Shown piece by piece: positions 1 to 11,619 of a stretch of DNA of 64,000 nucleotides. The notes under the pieces were generated by a model that ran no database searches, was not told the origin of the DNA, and saw nothing but the letters and a program-made list of their open reading frames with translations. The stretch comes from Cinclus cinclus. Its lineage: Eukaryota; Chordata; Aves; Passeriformes; Cinclidae. Position 1 is the first letter of the stretch. The number at the start of each line of letters is the position of its first letter. Where the stretch lies: NCBI RefSeq assembly GCF_963662255.1, contig NC_085049.1, positions 66,139,158-66,203,157 of the forward strand, read 5' to 3'. The translations under genes and the position numbers were made by a program.

Positions 1-630
1 CAGCCTGCAGAGCGGCAACAGCTCTGGGGATGATTCCCGGATCCCTCCGGAGTGGGAACAGTTCCCTGTGCTGATTCCCAGATCCATTCAAAACCATCCA
101 GAGCCATTCCCAGGGATGATTCCCAGGTCCATCCAGATCCATTCTCAGGGCTGATTCCCAGATCCATCCAGAATGGGAATCTCTCCTGGTGCTGATTCCC
201 AGACCCATCCCCAGGGCTGATTACTGGATCCATCTGGAGCCATTCCAGTTCCCGGTGCTGATTCCCGGATCCATCGGATCCATCCCGGTCCATTCCCAGT
301 GCTGATTCCTGGATCCATCCAGATCCATCGTGATCCTGGTGCTGATTCCCAGATCCATCCGGAGCCATTCCAGCTTCAGGTGCAGATGCCCAAATCCATC
401 CGGATCCATTCCTGGTGCTGATTCCTGGATCCATCTGGATCCATTCCCAGGCCTGATTCCTGGATCCATCTGGATCCATTCCCAGGCCTGATTCCTAGAG
501 CTATTCCCGCTCCTGGGGCTGATTCCCAGATCCATCCAGGGCCATTTCTGGATCCATCCTGATCCATCCAGATCCATTCCTAGTGCTGATTCCTGGATCC
601 ATGTAGATCCATTCCCCACCCTCATTCAAT
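1..630. repeat. Minisatellite, irregular units of about 30-60 bp
   Basis: Degenerate tandem copies of a unit around 'gattcccagatccatcc' alternate with 'agccattcccagtgctg'. The tract lies in the intron upstream of the first visible SHANK3 exon. It generates repetitive frames on the minus strand that are not genes. Confidence 0.85.
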
Positions 631-769
631 ACATGGAATGCATATTCCCTGCAGAAATCCTTGCTGGAATTCAAGACTGCTCCAGGCCCTGTGGGGTGAG
701 GATGGGAAGCTTTGGAAGAGGGGAGGAAATATTTGGAATGGCTGAGGGAGGGAAGAAGAATCTGGGGAA

Positions 770-890
770 TGAAGGATGGGAAAAGAGGGAACGGTCTCGG
801 GCTGTGCCAGGGGAGATCTCAGTTGGATTTCAGGAATATTTTTCCATGAAAAGGGTGTCCCAGGAAGGTTTGGAGTGAGGCCCCAGTTCC
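770..890 (+). mobile_element. CR1 LINE 3'-end fragment
   Basis: The stretch reading 'gggaaaagagggaacggtct', then 'gccaggggag', a first-strand-like 'tttccatgaaaagggtgtcc' and 'caggaaggtttggagt' follows the order of the conserved 3' end of avian CR1 retrotransposons. It is strongly truncated. Bases 891-1349 hold an A-rich run (about 1066-1135) and otherwise nothing I recognise. Confidence 0.6.
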
Positions 891-1086
891 CAAAATTCCT
901 TCCTGGGAGGATGAAATTCCAAAGGGCTCCAAAGCAGGAATTTTCCAGGGGGAGCTGTAAGGAACAGAGCATCAAATAGGGAATCCAGCAAAATCCAGGA
1001 TTTGGGATCATTCCAAGGCCTGACAACACCAGAACCTTTGGAGTCCGGAGAATCTGCACCCCCCCCAAAAAAAAAAAACAAACCAA

Positions 1087-1123
<37 letters not shown>

Positions 1124-1349
1124 AAAAAAACCAAAAACTGAAGGAGCCTGAAAGGATTTTGCTGTTTGGCTTCTGGGAATTCTTTGGGATGGATGGAGCA
1201 GGGCTGGATTTCCGAATGCCTGAATAAATTTGGGATTAACTCTGATGGATTCACGGGAATGGAAGCTGGGATAAAGCTGGGAAGCATCGGGAGAAATGTG
1301 GGAATGGGGCAGCAAATCACACATGAATTCCTATTTTTTGTTGTTGTTC

Positions 1350-1720
1350 TTTTCAGGAATCCTGGGATGGGTTGGGTGGGAAGGGACCCTAAGTCCAATT
1401 CCAAGGGCAGGGAAAATTACATGATCCCAGGGTGTTCCAGCCTTTCCTTGGACATTCCAGGGATCCAGGGGCAGACACAGCTGCTCTGGGAATTCCAGCC
1501 CAGCCAGAAATTCCTTTCCAAATTCCCATCCCAATCTCACCTTTCCCAGTGGGAAGCCATTCCCTATGTCCTGTCCCTCCATGCCTTTCCCAAATTCCAG
1601 CTCTTCTGGAGCCCCTTGAGGCCCTGGAATGTGCTGGAAGCTCTCCCTGGATCCTTCCCTTCTCCAGGGAACATTCCCAGTTTTCCCAGCCTGGATCCAG
1701 CTCCTGGATCCCTGGAAGAG
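1350..1720 (-). mobile_element. CR1 LINE 3' end, reverse orientation
   Basis: Read on the minus strand this gives the usual order of a passerine CR1 3' end: a cttccagcacattccagggc block, 'ggcatggagggacaggacat', 'agctgtgtctgcccctggat', a 'ccaaggaaaggctggaacac' block and finally 'gggtcccttcccacccaacc'. The same module recurs throughout this window. Confidence 0.8.
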
Positions 1721-1737
1721 CCCAAGGTTTGGAGCAC

Positions 1738-1825
1738 CATGGTGTAGCAGATTTCCCCGCCTTTGGAATAAGATGGGATTTGAGGGCCCTTCCCACCCAA
1801 ACCTTTCTATGATTCCATAGAATTG
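1738..1825 (+). mobile_element. CR1 LINE 3' terminal fragment
   Basis: 'gggcccttcccacccaaacc' followed by 'tttctatgattccatagaa' is the diagnostic CR1 terminus with its ATTCYATG-type tail. It lies directly beside an oppositely oriented CR1 copy. Confidence 0.65.
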
Positions 1826-1859
1826 ACAAAACTTTGGGATCCACCCAACCTCAGCCTTT

Positions 1860-2115
1860 GGATTGGGATCTGCTTCTGGGAATGAGCCCTGGGAAAAGAG
1901 GGAACGCCTCAGCCTGTTGCAGGGGAGGCTCCACTGGGATTTTTGGGATCATTTTTCCATGGTCAGGCCTTGGCAAGGGCTGCCCAGGGAGGTTGGGAGT
2001 CGCCACCCCTGGAGGAGTCCAAGGAATTCCTGGAATTCCACTTGGGGCTGGGATCGGACCCAGTTTGGACTCAGTGCTCCAGGAGGGCTTTTCCAACCTC
2101 TGGAATTCTGGGATC
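1860..2115 (+). mobile_element. CR1 LINE 3'-end fragment
   Basis: Carries 'agagggaacgcctcagcctg', 'caggggaggctccactggga', 'ggctgcccagggaggttggg' and 'cacccctggaggagtccaag', then 'gcttttccaacctctggaat'. This order matches the CR1 3' untranslated region. Very similar copies lie at 3590, 20770 and 42600 (+) and 23100 (-). Confidence 0.8.
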
Positions 2116-2149
2116 TGGACACTCTGGAGAGAATTCATACCTGGGGAAA

Positions 2150-2570
2150 ACCAGGAAGATGCAACTGGGATTTGGGGATCTGGAGTGGCACACTTCAGGA
2201 TTTGGATGTCCAGAGTGGGAAAATTCTGGAATCTGGGCATTCAGAGTGGGAAAATTCAGGAAATTGGATACCCAGACTGGGAAATTTTGGAATTTGGGTA
2301 TCCAGAGTGGGACAGTTAGGAAAAAATTGGCATCCCAAGTGGGAAAAATCAAGAATTTGGTATCCAGAATGGGAAAAAATGGGAATTTGGGATTTTGGTC
2401 ATGTAGAATGGGGAAATGTGGGAATTTGGGTATCCAGAATGGGAAAAAATTGGGATTTGGGGATCCAGAGTGTCACAATTTGGGATTTGGGTATCCAGAG
2501 TGGGAGAATTCAGGAATCTGGGTGTCCAGAGTGGTACAATTTGGGAATTGAAGCATCCAGAATGGGAAAA
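2150..2570. repeat. Minisatellite, about 30-bp unit
   Basis: About a dozen copies of a unit around 'ggaatttgggtatccagagt' followed by 'gggaaaattc' or close variants. It ends about 160 bp before the SH3 exon acceptor. It is read as repetitive protein in several frames, none real. Confidence 0.85.
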
Positions 2571-2731
2571 TCTGTGAATTCCAGATTTTCCAAAGGAACT
2601 AAACCCATGGAAAACTCCACATTCCTCAGCTTCCTTCCAGCTTTGCTTCCCGGATTCCCACTGTGCTTCCACCATCCCAAGTGTGCTTTTCCTGGGATTC
2701 CCAGCTGATTTCCTATCTCTGTTTTCCGCAG

Positions 2732-2845
2732 TGCTGAGCATCGGCGAGGGCGGATTTTGGGAAGGCTCCGTGAAGGGCAGGAGCGGCTGGTTCCCGGCGG
2801 AATGCGTGGAGGAGGTGCAGATGCGCCAGTATGACTCCAGGCAAG
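2732..2845 (+). CDS. SHANK3: SHANK3 exon 12: C-terminal half of SH3 domain
   Basis: The acceptor 'gttttccgcag' ends at 2731 and the donor 'gtcagt' starts at 2846. The 114-nt exon begins inside a Val codon (bases 2-3) and ends with the first base of a Glu codon. It encodes VLSIGEGGFWEGSVKGRSGW, then the FPAECVEEVQ strand and MRQYDSRQ. The WEG and GWFP signatures are SH3 core motifs, and SIGEGGFWEG is characteristic of SHANK proteins. The first half of the SH3 domain, around a GEIPLHRGE-type motif, is not found in bases 1-2731, so that exon is upstream of the window. Family knowledge: SHANK SH3 domains bind proline ligands weakly or atypically. Confidence 0.95.
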
Positions 2846-3440
2846 GTCAGTATCCCGGAATTCTGGCTGGAATTCCCAGAGGAATCACTGGAGTGCTCCT
2901 TCTGGGTGGTGGGAATTGTGTCCCAAGGGGTCAATTCCAGTCATGGATTCATCATTGGGATCTGCTGCAGGAATGGAGAGTTTGGGATGGTGGAGGGGTG
3001 GGAGAAGAAGAAAAACTAGGAAAACTGAGATTGGTCAGTTGGAGAAGGTCAGTATCTGTAATTCCAGGTGGAAGTTTGGGATTGGTTGGGATGGGAGCAG
3101 AGGAAAAACTGGGAAAATTTGGATTTTTCGTCCATTGGAGAAGAGGAAAAATCCAGGATGTTTCAATTGTGGCTTCCAGGGCCTGAAGGAGCTGTGGGAA
3201 GGATGAAAAGTGGGAATATTGGGAATATTTCCAAGGGATGGAGGGACGTGGTTTCAAACTCCAGGGACAGATGGGAATGGTATCCCAAGGAATCTGTTTG
3301 AGTCATGGACTCATCATAAGGACTTTCTGCAGGAATGGAGAATTTGGGATTGGATGGTTGGGATGGGAGCAGAGGAGAAACTGGGAAAATTTGGATTGTC
3401 CCACCTGGGAAAGAGAAATCCAGGATGATCCTCAGAAGCA
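2846..3440. repeat. Intronic tandem duplications including a copy of the exon 12 donor
   Basis: Segments around 'gtcatggattcatcattggg' with 'tgctgcaggaatggagagtt' recur at about 2938 and 3302. A block around 'ttgggatgggagcagaggaa' recurs at about 3087 and 3359. The donor string 'aaggtcagtatc' (2843-2854) recurs at 3045-3056. These are diverged copies of roughly 200-360 bp. Confidence 0.65.
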
Positions 3441-3589
3441 GCTGGAACTGCCCCAGCTCTGCTCAGAAATCCAGAATTCCAAAGGAATTCCTGTTCTGCT
3501 GAGAAGGATTTTTCCATGCCTGGAAAAAGGAGGATCCGGGAGGAGGGGTGGGGGTCAGTGGTGGTTATCCCTTTTTCAAACTTTTTGGG

Positions 3590-3850
3590 ATTGGGATCTG
3601 CTCCCAGGGAATAAGGGATAGGAAAAGGGAATGGCCTCAGCCTGGACCAGGGGTGGTTTGGATTGGATTTTTGGGAATTTTTCCATGGAAAGAGCAGTCA
3701 GGCCTTGGAAGGAGCTGCCCAGGGAGGTTTGGAGTCACCATCCTTGGAAGAATACAAGAAATTCCTGTAATTCCACTCAGGGCTCTCTGGGGATTGGGCC
3801 TGGCTTGGACTTCATGCCCTTGGAATTCTTTCCCAACCTCTGGAATTCTG
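3590..3850 (+). mobile_element. CR1 LINE 3'-end fragment
   Basis: Shows 'gggaatggcctcagcctgga', 'tttccatggaaagagcagtc', 'gagctgcccagggaggtttg' and 'agtcaccatccttggaagaa', ending 'tttcccaacctctggaattc'. This is the standard CR1 3' order. Confidence 0.8.
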
Positions 3851-4186
3851 GGATTCTTCTCTGTCCCACTGCCTGCTCCAGCTCTAAAATAAATGATGGA
3901 AAAGCCCTGGTCCCAAGAATTAAAGCATCAGCAATTTTCCCTTTCAATGGAATTAATCAAATCCCAGACTCTCCTTGGAACCAGAATTCCTGACAGAAGA
4001 GAAAAGGGATCTTCCCACATTTCAAAGGGGAAGTTTTTCCTCCTTATTTGCAACCCAGGGTTGATTCCCAGGGAAAAAAAAAAAAAGAAAACAACAAACC
4101 AGGATGGAGCATCCCTGGTTATTTTTCCAGCATTTTCCCAGCATTCCCAGATTCCTGCTGGAATGTGAATCTCATTCACATTCTAT

Positions 4187-4248
4187 TCATCCCATCCCAT
4201 CCCATCCCATCCCATCCCATCCCATCCCATCCCATCCCATCCCATCCC
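4187..4248. repeat. (CCCAT)n microsatellite
   Basis: About twelve uninterrupted copies of CCCAT. The same pentamer family, or its complement, also occurs at about 16889, 39922 and 63691. Confidence 0.95.
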
Positions 4249-4703
4249 AGACTCCTCTGGCTCATTCCCACTATTTTGAGCTGCTCCATGTCCCTGCGGG
4301 TCCCAGCTGCTCCCAGATCCATCCATCAGCTCCGGAGGTTCCGTGACAGCTCCATTAAAAGCGCTGCTATATTTGGGAGCTGGGAAGGGAACGGAGCTGC
4401 TGGGCCATGGACAGCCCATAAATCCTGGGGTTTTTTTCTCAGGAATGGGATCCAGGAAGGCTTGGGGATCAGGGAGGATGTGTGGAGGGATGAGGGGGAT
4501 TGGGAATTTCAAAGAGCTGGAATGGCAGGAGAAGGAAGCAGGAGGAGAGAATTCCACAATTCCTGTTGGAATGGGAAGTCCCGGGAAATGCCAGGGCTGG
4601 GTGGGCTCGTGGAGCTGTCGAGATCTGGGAATTCAGGATCTACTGGGGAATTTGGGATCTACTGGGAATTTGGGATCTGCTGGAAGTTCAGATTTTGCTG
4701 GGA

Positions 4704-4898
4704 ATTCCTTTCCTTTCCTTTCCTTTCCTTTCCTTTCCTTTCCTTTCCTTTCCTTTCCTTTCCTTTCCTTTCCTTTCCTTTCCTTTCCTTTCCTTTCCTT
4801 TCCTTTCCTTTCCTTTCCTTTCCTTTCCTTTCCTTTCCTTTCCTTTCCTTTCCTTTCCTTTCCTTTCCTTTCCTTTCCTTTCCTTTCCTTTCCCTTCC
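4704..4898. repeat. (TTTCC)n microsatellite, about 190 bp
   Basis: About 38 near-perfect copies of TTTCC form a pure polypyrimidine tract on the + strand. On the minus strand it is read as a lysine-glycine-glutamate repeat, which is an artefact. Confidence 0.97.
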
Positions 4899-5089
4899 TG
4901 GAACTTTCCTGATCTTTCCGTTCCTTTTCCCCCTTTTCCCACAATTCCCATGTTTCTGCATCTCCAAACTTTTTCCTGGACACATCCAACTCCACTGATC
5001 CCGATTTTTCAGCCTCTCCCCGCCTCATTCCCATCTGGAATTGTTCCTGGCTCGGCTGCTCCGTGCTGCCGTCTCCTGGTGCCAAGAGG

Positions 5090-5310
5090 GAACTTCCCAG
5101 GTTTTTCCTTTTCTTTGGAATTTCCTTCTGGAATCAGAATTGGGAATGCCTCGGAGCAGTGAGGATTTTCCCAAGTGGAGAATTCCCTGGTTTTATTCCA
5201 TGGGCTGCTCTTCTTGGGAAGCAGGAGCTTCCCAAGCTTTTCCTTTTCCTTGGAATTTCCCCCTGGAATCAAAGCGGGCAACCCTCAGAGCAGCGAGGAT
5301 TTTCCTGGCA
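5090..5310. repeat. Tandem duplication, about 130-bp unit
   Basis: The block 'ttccttttctttggaatttc' with 'cggagcagtgaggattttcc' (about 5104-5170) recurs as 'ttccttttccttggaatttc' with 'cagagcagcgaggattttcc' (about 5238-5305). The rest of the intron to 5920 shows nothing else I recognise. Confidence 0.7.
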
Positions 5311-5920
5311 TGATCCAGGTGGAGCTGGGAAAAGGCTGGAAGGCTTTTGAGGGATCATTCCCAGCTCTTCCCATCCATTCCACAAAAGCATGGCAGGAAT
5401 GTGGCTGCTCCCTTGGGATTGGAATTCCCAGTTTTCCTCCTAATCCTGGCATTCCTCGAGATCCCAAGACCTGTGGGAGAGCAGGAGTATCCCAGAAACA
5501 TTCACAGCTTTTCCATGGGAGCTGCTTCCTCAGGAATGGAATCCCTCATTCCTGGATTTCCTCCAAATTCTGGCATTCCCAGAGATCTGGTGACCTCCAG
5601 GAATTCCTAGGAGCATTCCCAGCTCTTCCCACCCATTCCAACGTCAGAAAAGGAAGGAAGCAGGGCAGGAATGTGGGATTTGGGTTTTCCATAGGGTTGA
5701 GTCTCCTCTGGCATTCCAGCCTGGAATTTCTCTGCCATTCCCCCCTGGATTATTTCCAGGAATGTCTCCGATATTCCCAGGAATTCTTCAGCCACACATG
5801 GGCCTCTCACCCCCACGGATTCTCCTCATTCCCACCTGGAATGGAATTCCCAGGGTTTGTGGATTCCTTGGGAAGGCAGGAAAAGCTGGGAATAATTCAG
5901 GATGTGGATTTTTCCCACAG

Positions 5921-5996
5921 AAACCAGGGAAGACCGAACCAAGCGGCTTTTCCGGCACTACACCGTCGGATCCTATGACAACTTCACCTCCCACAG
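5921..5996 (+). CDS. SHANK3: SHANK3 exon 13: SH3-PDZ linker
   Basis: The acceptor 'gatttttcccacag' ends at 5920 and the donor 'gtaagg' begins at 5997. The 76-nt exon completes a Glu codon and encodes ETREDRTKRLFRH, then YTVGSYDNFTSH, ending with AG of a Ser codon. The KRLFRHYTVGSYD block is conserved in all SHANKs just before the PDZ domain. Downstream phase agrees with exon 14, which supplies the T of AGT. Confidence 0.95.
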
Positions 5997-6169
5997 GTAA
6001 GGAGCCACTCCGGGGAATCCCAGGAATTCTGGGAATTCTTGTTTCCATGGAAAAACTGCTCTTTTCCTCCCAGAGATGAGGAATTCCATGGGAAAGGGAT
6101 TTTTCTGGGAGTTTTGGGCAGTGGGAGTAATTTTAGGGCCTGGAGGAGGAGAGCCGGGGGCAGGATCCA

Positions 6170-7030
6170 AGGTTTTGGGGAATTCTGGGAATGTGGCCGC
6201 ATTCCTGGCTCATATTCCAGTGGATGGTCCAACATTCTGGAGGATTCTGGGAATGTTTCCCATTCCTGCCTCATTTCCAGGGGAAAATCCAATATCCCAG
6301 AGAAGTCTGGGAATGTGACGCCATTCCAGGCTCCTGTCCCATTGGAGAATCCAAAGTTTGGGAATGTTTCCAATTCCTGGTTCATGTGCCAATGGATAAT
6401 ACAAATGTTTGGAATGTTTCTCATTGCTCCTTCACAGTGGAGAATCCAAGGTTCTGGAGCATTCTGGGAATGTTTCATATTCCCAGCTCACATCGCAGGG
6501 GAAGATCCAACATTTGAGAGAAGTTTGGGAATGTTTCCCATTCCCAGTTCATTTCCCAGCGATGGATCCAAGGTTCTGGAGAATTCTGGGAATGTTTCCC
6601 ATTCCTGGCTCATCCCAGTGGATGATCCAGCATTCTGGAGAAGTTTGGGACTGTTCCCCATTCCTGGTTTCTGTCTCAGTGGAGGATCCAAGTTTCTGGA
6701 AAAGTCTGGGAATCTGCACCCATTCCAGGCTTGTGTTCCCATGGAAAATCCAAAGGTCTGGAGAATTCTGGAAATGTTTCCCATTCCCAGTTAATTTCCT
6801 TGTGGATGATGCAGGGCTCTGGAGAAGTTTGGGAATATGTCCAATTCCTGCCTCATTTCCAGGGGACAATCCAGAATCCTGGAAAAGTCTGGGAATGTGG
6901 TGCCATTCCAGGCTCTTGTCCCATTGGGGAATCCAAAGTTTGGGAATGTTTCACATTCCTAGTTTGTGTCTCAGTGGAGCATCCAAGGTTCCAGAAAAGT
7001 TTGGGAATGTGAAAGCATTCCCAGTTGGGA
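6170..7030. repeat. Minisatellite, about 60-75-bp unit
   Basis: About a dozen copies of a unit built from 'ggaatgtttcccattcc', 'tggctcatttccagtgga' and 'gatccaacattctggagaag'. It starts about 170 bp after the exon 13 donor. Bases 7031-9000 contain no repeat, gene or element that I recognise beyond general GGGAAT richness. Confidence 0.85.
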
Positions 7031-8999
7031 CATTCCTGGATTGTGACTTTTCCTGGTGTATTTTGGAATGGGAATGGGGAAGATTCAGGAATGTCCCAGA
7101 GATCTGGAATTCCTGGAGGGATGAGCAGCTGCTTCCTCTGGAATGGGGAAGTTTTCCCTTTTTCCAGGGAAGTTTCAGAATTCCCAAACGCATTGGTGCC
7201 AGAGGAGGAGTTTTTCCTCGGAAGCTGAAGAGTTGTGTGGATCCATGGAATTCTGGGAATCTTGCAGCTCATCCACAACCTTTTACTGCTTTTCTGAGCT
7301 TCTTATCCTAAATTTTGCTTCCTGGAGCATTCCTGACTCCAAGGAACTTGTGGAATTTGGGTTGATCCTCAAAATTCCTGCAATTTGCTGCTCTGGGACC
7401 ATTCTTGTTGGAAAAATCAGGAAAGAGGAAAAACCAAGGGAAAAATGAAGGGAAGCTCTGTAAAATCCCTGCTGGGATCATGGGAAGAGCGGGAAAAAAA
7501 GCAGGAATTCACGGATGAGGCAAAATTCTATCAGTTCAGCCCAAAAAGAAGTGGGATTGAATCTATGAGAATCCTGGGAAAAGGGATTTCCTTTGGGACT
7601 CACATCCTGGGAAAACACCAGGAGGAGCTCTTGGCCAGGAGTTGGAATTCCTTGGAATTTTTCACGGGGAAAATGTTCCTGGGATTCCAATGGAGGAGTG
7701 GGGCAAGAAGGGGAATTTAAGGAGCTGGATCCAGCATGGAAGAAAACTTGCAAGGCTCCAAAATTCCACAAGTTCCTTGGAGATAGGAATGCTTAGGGGA
7801 GCAAAATTTGGGATGAAGAGCTCAAAAAGAGAAGGAAAATGTTGTGGATGAGCTCCAAAACTCCCAGAATTCCCTGGATCCACATAATTCCTTGGCCCAA
7901 GGCAAATTTAAGGGGAATTTAAGAAGCCAGATATAGAAAAATCCTTGTGAAGAGCCTGGAGTGGGACTGGATCCACAGGGAGGGCTTGGATGGATCCCGC
8001 TCCAGGAAATCCTTTGGGAATTGTTTGGATTCCAGGTGGAAGCTCCCAGAGGAAATTTGGGGAGTTTGGGGAATCATTGGGAAAGGGAAAAAATCCCAAA
8101 ATTCTGGATGATGGATTCTGTGGGATCACAGAATGGTTTGGAAAGATGGAACATCCCCAGGAATTCTGGGATAAATCTGGATTGGAGACAAAAAAACTCC
8201 CCCAGGATGGGATTCCCAGCATTTCCAGATTTCCTTTGGAAACAGGAATCCCTCAAAGGAGGAACAGGGACTGCTCTGGAGCCGGGATGTGCTGGATGCT
8301 CCCAAAATTCCAGTCATTCCCAAAATCTGGGAATGGGAAAAACAGGACAGATCTTGGAAAAATCCACCTGGAGGGGACAAATCCGAGCTTGGCTTTATGC
8401 GGAAGAGAAATCCCAGTGGGAATTGCCTTTGGGATTAAAGGGAGGGATTAAAGAGGCTACAAATTAATTCAGGAATTAAAGCCAGGATCATCTGGGAAGG
8501 GGAAAAATTTGGAGCAGGAGCCAATCCCGGATTTGTGTCAGGGATCAGGGCAAGGGATTTCACCAGAAAACAGGGGAAACATGGAAAATGTGGAAAATAC
8601 AGAAGGGGAAAAGGGAGTTTCTTAGTCCTGGAATGCTGGGATGGGAAAATGTGTGGAGGCAGAAAATTATGGAATTATGGAGGCTGGAATTACAGAATTA
8701 TGTAATAATTTTCTCAGAGCTGGGAAATCTTGGAATTTCCAGATTCCCAAGGCTGGAAATTCCACAGGCAAAGGGAGATGAGTTTCCATTGGGAAAAGTT
8801 CTCCTTGGATTTCCCTGTAATTTCTCAGATTTCCTTGATGTTGTTGCCTCTTCTGCCATCCCTCTGGAAACCTGGGAATTCCTTCCAGTGTTTCCAAAGC
8901 TGGAATTTCCCCATCTAAAAGGGCTGAGTTTCCATTGGAATTCCACCTGGAATAGGCCTGGAATGGGACCACAAATGGGATCTGGAATTTTTCCCGCCC

Positions 9000-9710
9000 C
9001 TGTAAAACACTGGGAATTAAAGGTGGGCATTGGATCAAGAAGAACTATGGAAAACCCATGGAAAAGGTTTGGAAAAGGAACTCCTGGAGAGGCCAGCCCC
9101 ATCCCATCCTTTAGTGCCTAAGACTGAGTGGAAAACCTGGAATTGGATCAGGAATGGGACCAGGAATGGGCCTGCAATAGGATTGGGAATGGGAGCTAGA
9201 ATGGGACCGGGAATTCTCCCTGTCCCTGTGGAATGATGTGAGTTAAAGGTTGCGTTTAGATTGGGCAAAACTATGGAAAACTCATGGAAAAAGATGGGAA
9301 AATGAATTCCTGGAAAGGCCACACCATTCCACTCTTTGGTGCCTGAGACCGAGTGGGAAACCTGGAATAGGAGCTGGAATTGGATCTGGAATGGGCCTGG
9401 AATAGGATTGGGAATGGGACCTGGCATGGGCCTGGAATGGGCCTGGACTAGGAGCTGGAATGGGCCTGGAATTCTCCCTCTCCCTGTGGAAAACCAGGAG
9501 TTAAAGGTCAGGTTTAGAACAGACAAAACTATGGAAAATCCATGGAAAAAGTCTTGGAAAAGGAACTCCTGAAGAGGCCAGCACCCATCCCACCCTTTGG
9601 TGCCCGAGGCCAAGCAGAAAACCTGGAATAGGAGCTGGAATGCTGGGAATTCTCTATCCCTACAGAACGCTGGGAGTTAAAGGTGGGTGTTGGTCTCAGC
9701 ACCACCCCCG
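9000..9710. repeat. Tandem repeat, about 230-260-bp unit, three to four copies
   Basis: Each unit contains 'ggaactcctggagaggccag', 'gggaaacctggaataggag', 'ggaattctccctgtccctgt' and 'gagttaaaggt', ending 'aaaactatggaaaac'. Unit starts are near 9078, 9308 and 9558, with partial units at both ends. Confidence 0.85.
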
Positions 9711-9730
9711 GCAATTCCAGCTCCTTTTAG

Positions 9731-9869
9731 AATCCATGGAATGTGCGGAAATCGATGGAGTCGTGATTCATCCTGGCTCCCACGCTTCCCGAGGCTCCAG
9801 TGACGGCTCTGGGCTCGGATCCCACACCTGGATCCTGCCCACATTCCCGGTGATGCCGATCCCTCTGAG
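9731..9869 (+). other. Exon-like element in intron 13 (unproven)
   Basis: A polypyrimidine-AG ('ccagctccttttag', ending 9730) and a GT donor ('ctgag|gtaacg', 9870) bracket 139 bases richer in CpG than the surroundings. Spliced after exon 13 it would reach a stop after about 25 codons, and 139 is not a multiple of three. If used at all it would act as a poison exon. It may equally be a chance or conserved non-coding element. Confidence 0.25.
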
Positions 9870-10599
9870 GTAACGCGCCGCCCACATTCCCAAAGTTTGG
9901 GGAAAGCAGGAAAAGCCACCCAGGAGACACCTGGAAGAATTCCAGGTTGGAAAAAACCTGGAGCAACCTGGGATAGCAGGAATTGGCCCTGCGCACGGAA
10001 TGATCCTGAATCCCTTTTCCAAGTCAAATCCTGGGATTCTGGAAGAAAAGGGGGAAGTTGGGAAGTGAAATCATTTTTTATGGACCCTCTTGGTTATTCC
10101 CATGGGAAAAGCATGGGAAGGTGTCCCCAGCTTCCCAGGAAAATGCTGGAATGTTGGAATGGCTGAAGAAGGATTCCACTCCCTGGGAATATTTGAATTC
10201 CTAAAAGAAAACTGGAGTCCTAAAATCCATGGAACTCCTTAGGTGGGAAAAGCTCTCCAGAGCCCTGAGAGGAATTCCAGAAAATCCTTAGACACCTCCA
10301 GGGCTGGGAATGCACTGCTGGGATGGAAATTCTATGGGAGAATCCTGGAATGTGTTGGGTAGGAATGGAGCTGAAATCCCAACCCTTGGAATATCAGCCC
10401 AGCCCCTCCCCATTCCTCCCACCCAGGAATTCCTTCCCAAATCCCATCTATCCCTATCCCAACATTCCCGAGCAGCTCCACAAAACCCCTCAGGTGGTCT
10501 CAGGCCAGAATTCCCAATTTTCCATGGAACTGAGGCTTTCCCAACCTGCTTTGTCTAAGGAATGGGATCATGTATTCCCTCTGGATCCTCGCAAGGTTC

Positions 10600-10690
10600 T
10601 AAGGCAAGGCTGAAGCAACCTGGGATCATGGAATGGGATGGAATTCCAGGAGCTTGAAGTCCCTTCCCACCCAAACCATCCATTAATCTG
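10600..10690 (+). mobile_element. CR1 LINE 3' terminal fragment
   Basis: 'gctgaagcaacctgggatca' followed by 'gtcccttcccacccaaacca' matches the CR1 terminus. Bases 9870-10599 and 10691-11039 hold nothing else I recognise. Confidence 0.6.
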
Positions 10691-11039
10691 AGATGTTCCA
10701 AACACTCCCTGAAAGAGGGAACTTAACCCAAAAGCTGCGGCTCCCAGAAAATTCCAGAGGCTCGGGAATGCGCCCAGTGGGATTCCAGAGAAGTCTTTCC
10801 AGGGAGAGTTTTCCTTCCCTCCTTCCGCATTCCCATTTCCATGGAATGATGCTGCTCCAGCCCGGAGCTTTTCAAGATTTTTCCATGATTCCATGAATCC
10901 CATCCCACAATTCCAAGAGCAGGGAGCCACCAGCCCACAGTGGGTGCACTTCACGATCTGGGATTTGGGAAGCGCTGCCAGAGCCTGAAGGATTCGGCAA
11001 ATGGGAAAACACTCTGGAAATCAGGGATTGTCTCCATAT

Positions 11040-11500
11040 GGAATGGATTCCCAGAGTGCTTCTGGCATGGGATTCATTCCCTCCTGGTGATCCAGGAAAT
11101 CCAAGGTTTTCCCAGCAGGGATCCATTTCCTCCCAGTATTCCTGATGTTCCCAGCACGAATTCATTTCTTCCTGGTGATCCCAGTGATCCTGGTGATGTC
11201 AGTGTTCCCAGCACGGATTCATTCCCTCCTGGTGATCCAGCAAATCCAAAATTTTCCCGGCATGGGATCCAGTTCCCACCCAGCATTCCCGGTGATTTGA
11301 GGTGTTCCTAGCACAGATCCATTCTCTCCTGATGATCCAGGAAATCCAAGGTTTTCCCAGCATGGGATCCAATTCACACCCAGCATTCTGGGTGATCCAA
11401 GATGTTCCTGACATGAATCCATTCCCTCCTGGTGTTCCTGGCAGGATCTGTTCCTTCCTGGTGTTTCCCATGATCCAAGGCTTTCCCTCCAGAGGAGCTG
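11040..11500. repeat. Minisatellite, about 55-75-bp unit
   Basis: Repeated blocks: 'ttcattccctcctggtgatc', 'caggaaatccaaggttttcc', 'cagcatgggatcca' and 'cattcctgatgttcccagca', in six to eight degenerate copies. Confidence 0.85.
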
Positions 11501-11619
11501 GTGAGGCCCAGCTGGAATTCCAGTCCCTTCCTGTGCCTTGGGAATGGATCCACGGGCAATTCCCACTGCCAGTTCCAGGTGTTCTGGTGCCACCAGTGCT
11601 CCCCCTTCCATGAATCCCT

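Noticed and set aside
1066..1135. Poly-A tail of a processed pseudogene or SINE
   Set aside because: No body sequence or target-site duplication is visible upstream. It is likely a simple A-rich tract.
4633..5085. K-E-R-K-G repeat protein on the minus strand
   Set aside because: Encoded by the (TTTCC)n microsatellite; all frames of a perfect pentamer repeat stay open.
6170..7030. CRISPR-like spacing of repeats
   Set aside because: Units are head-to-tail and degenerate with no unique spacers, in a vertebrate intron.
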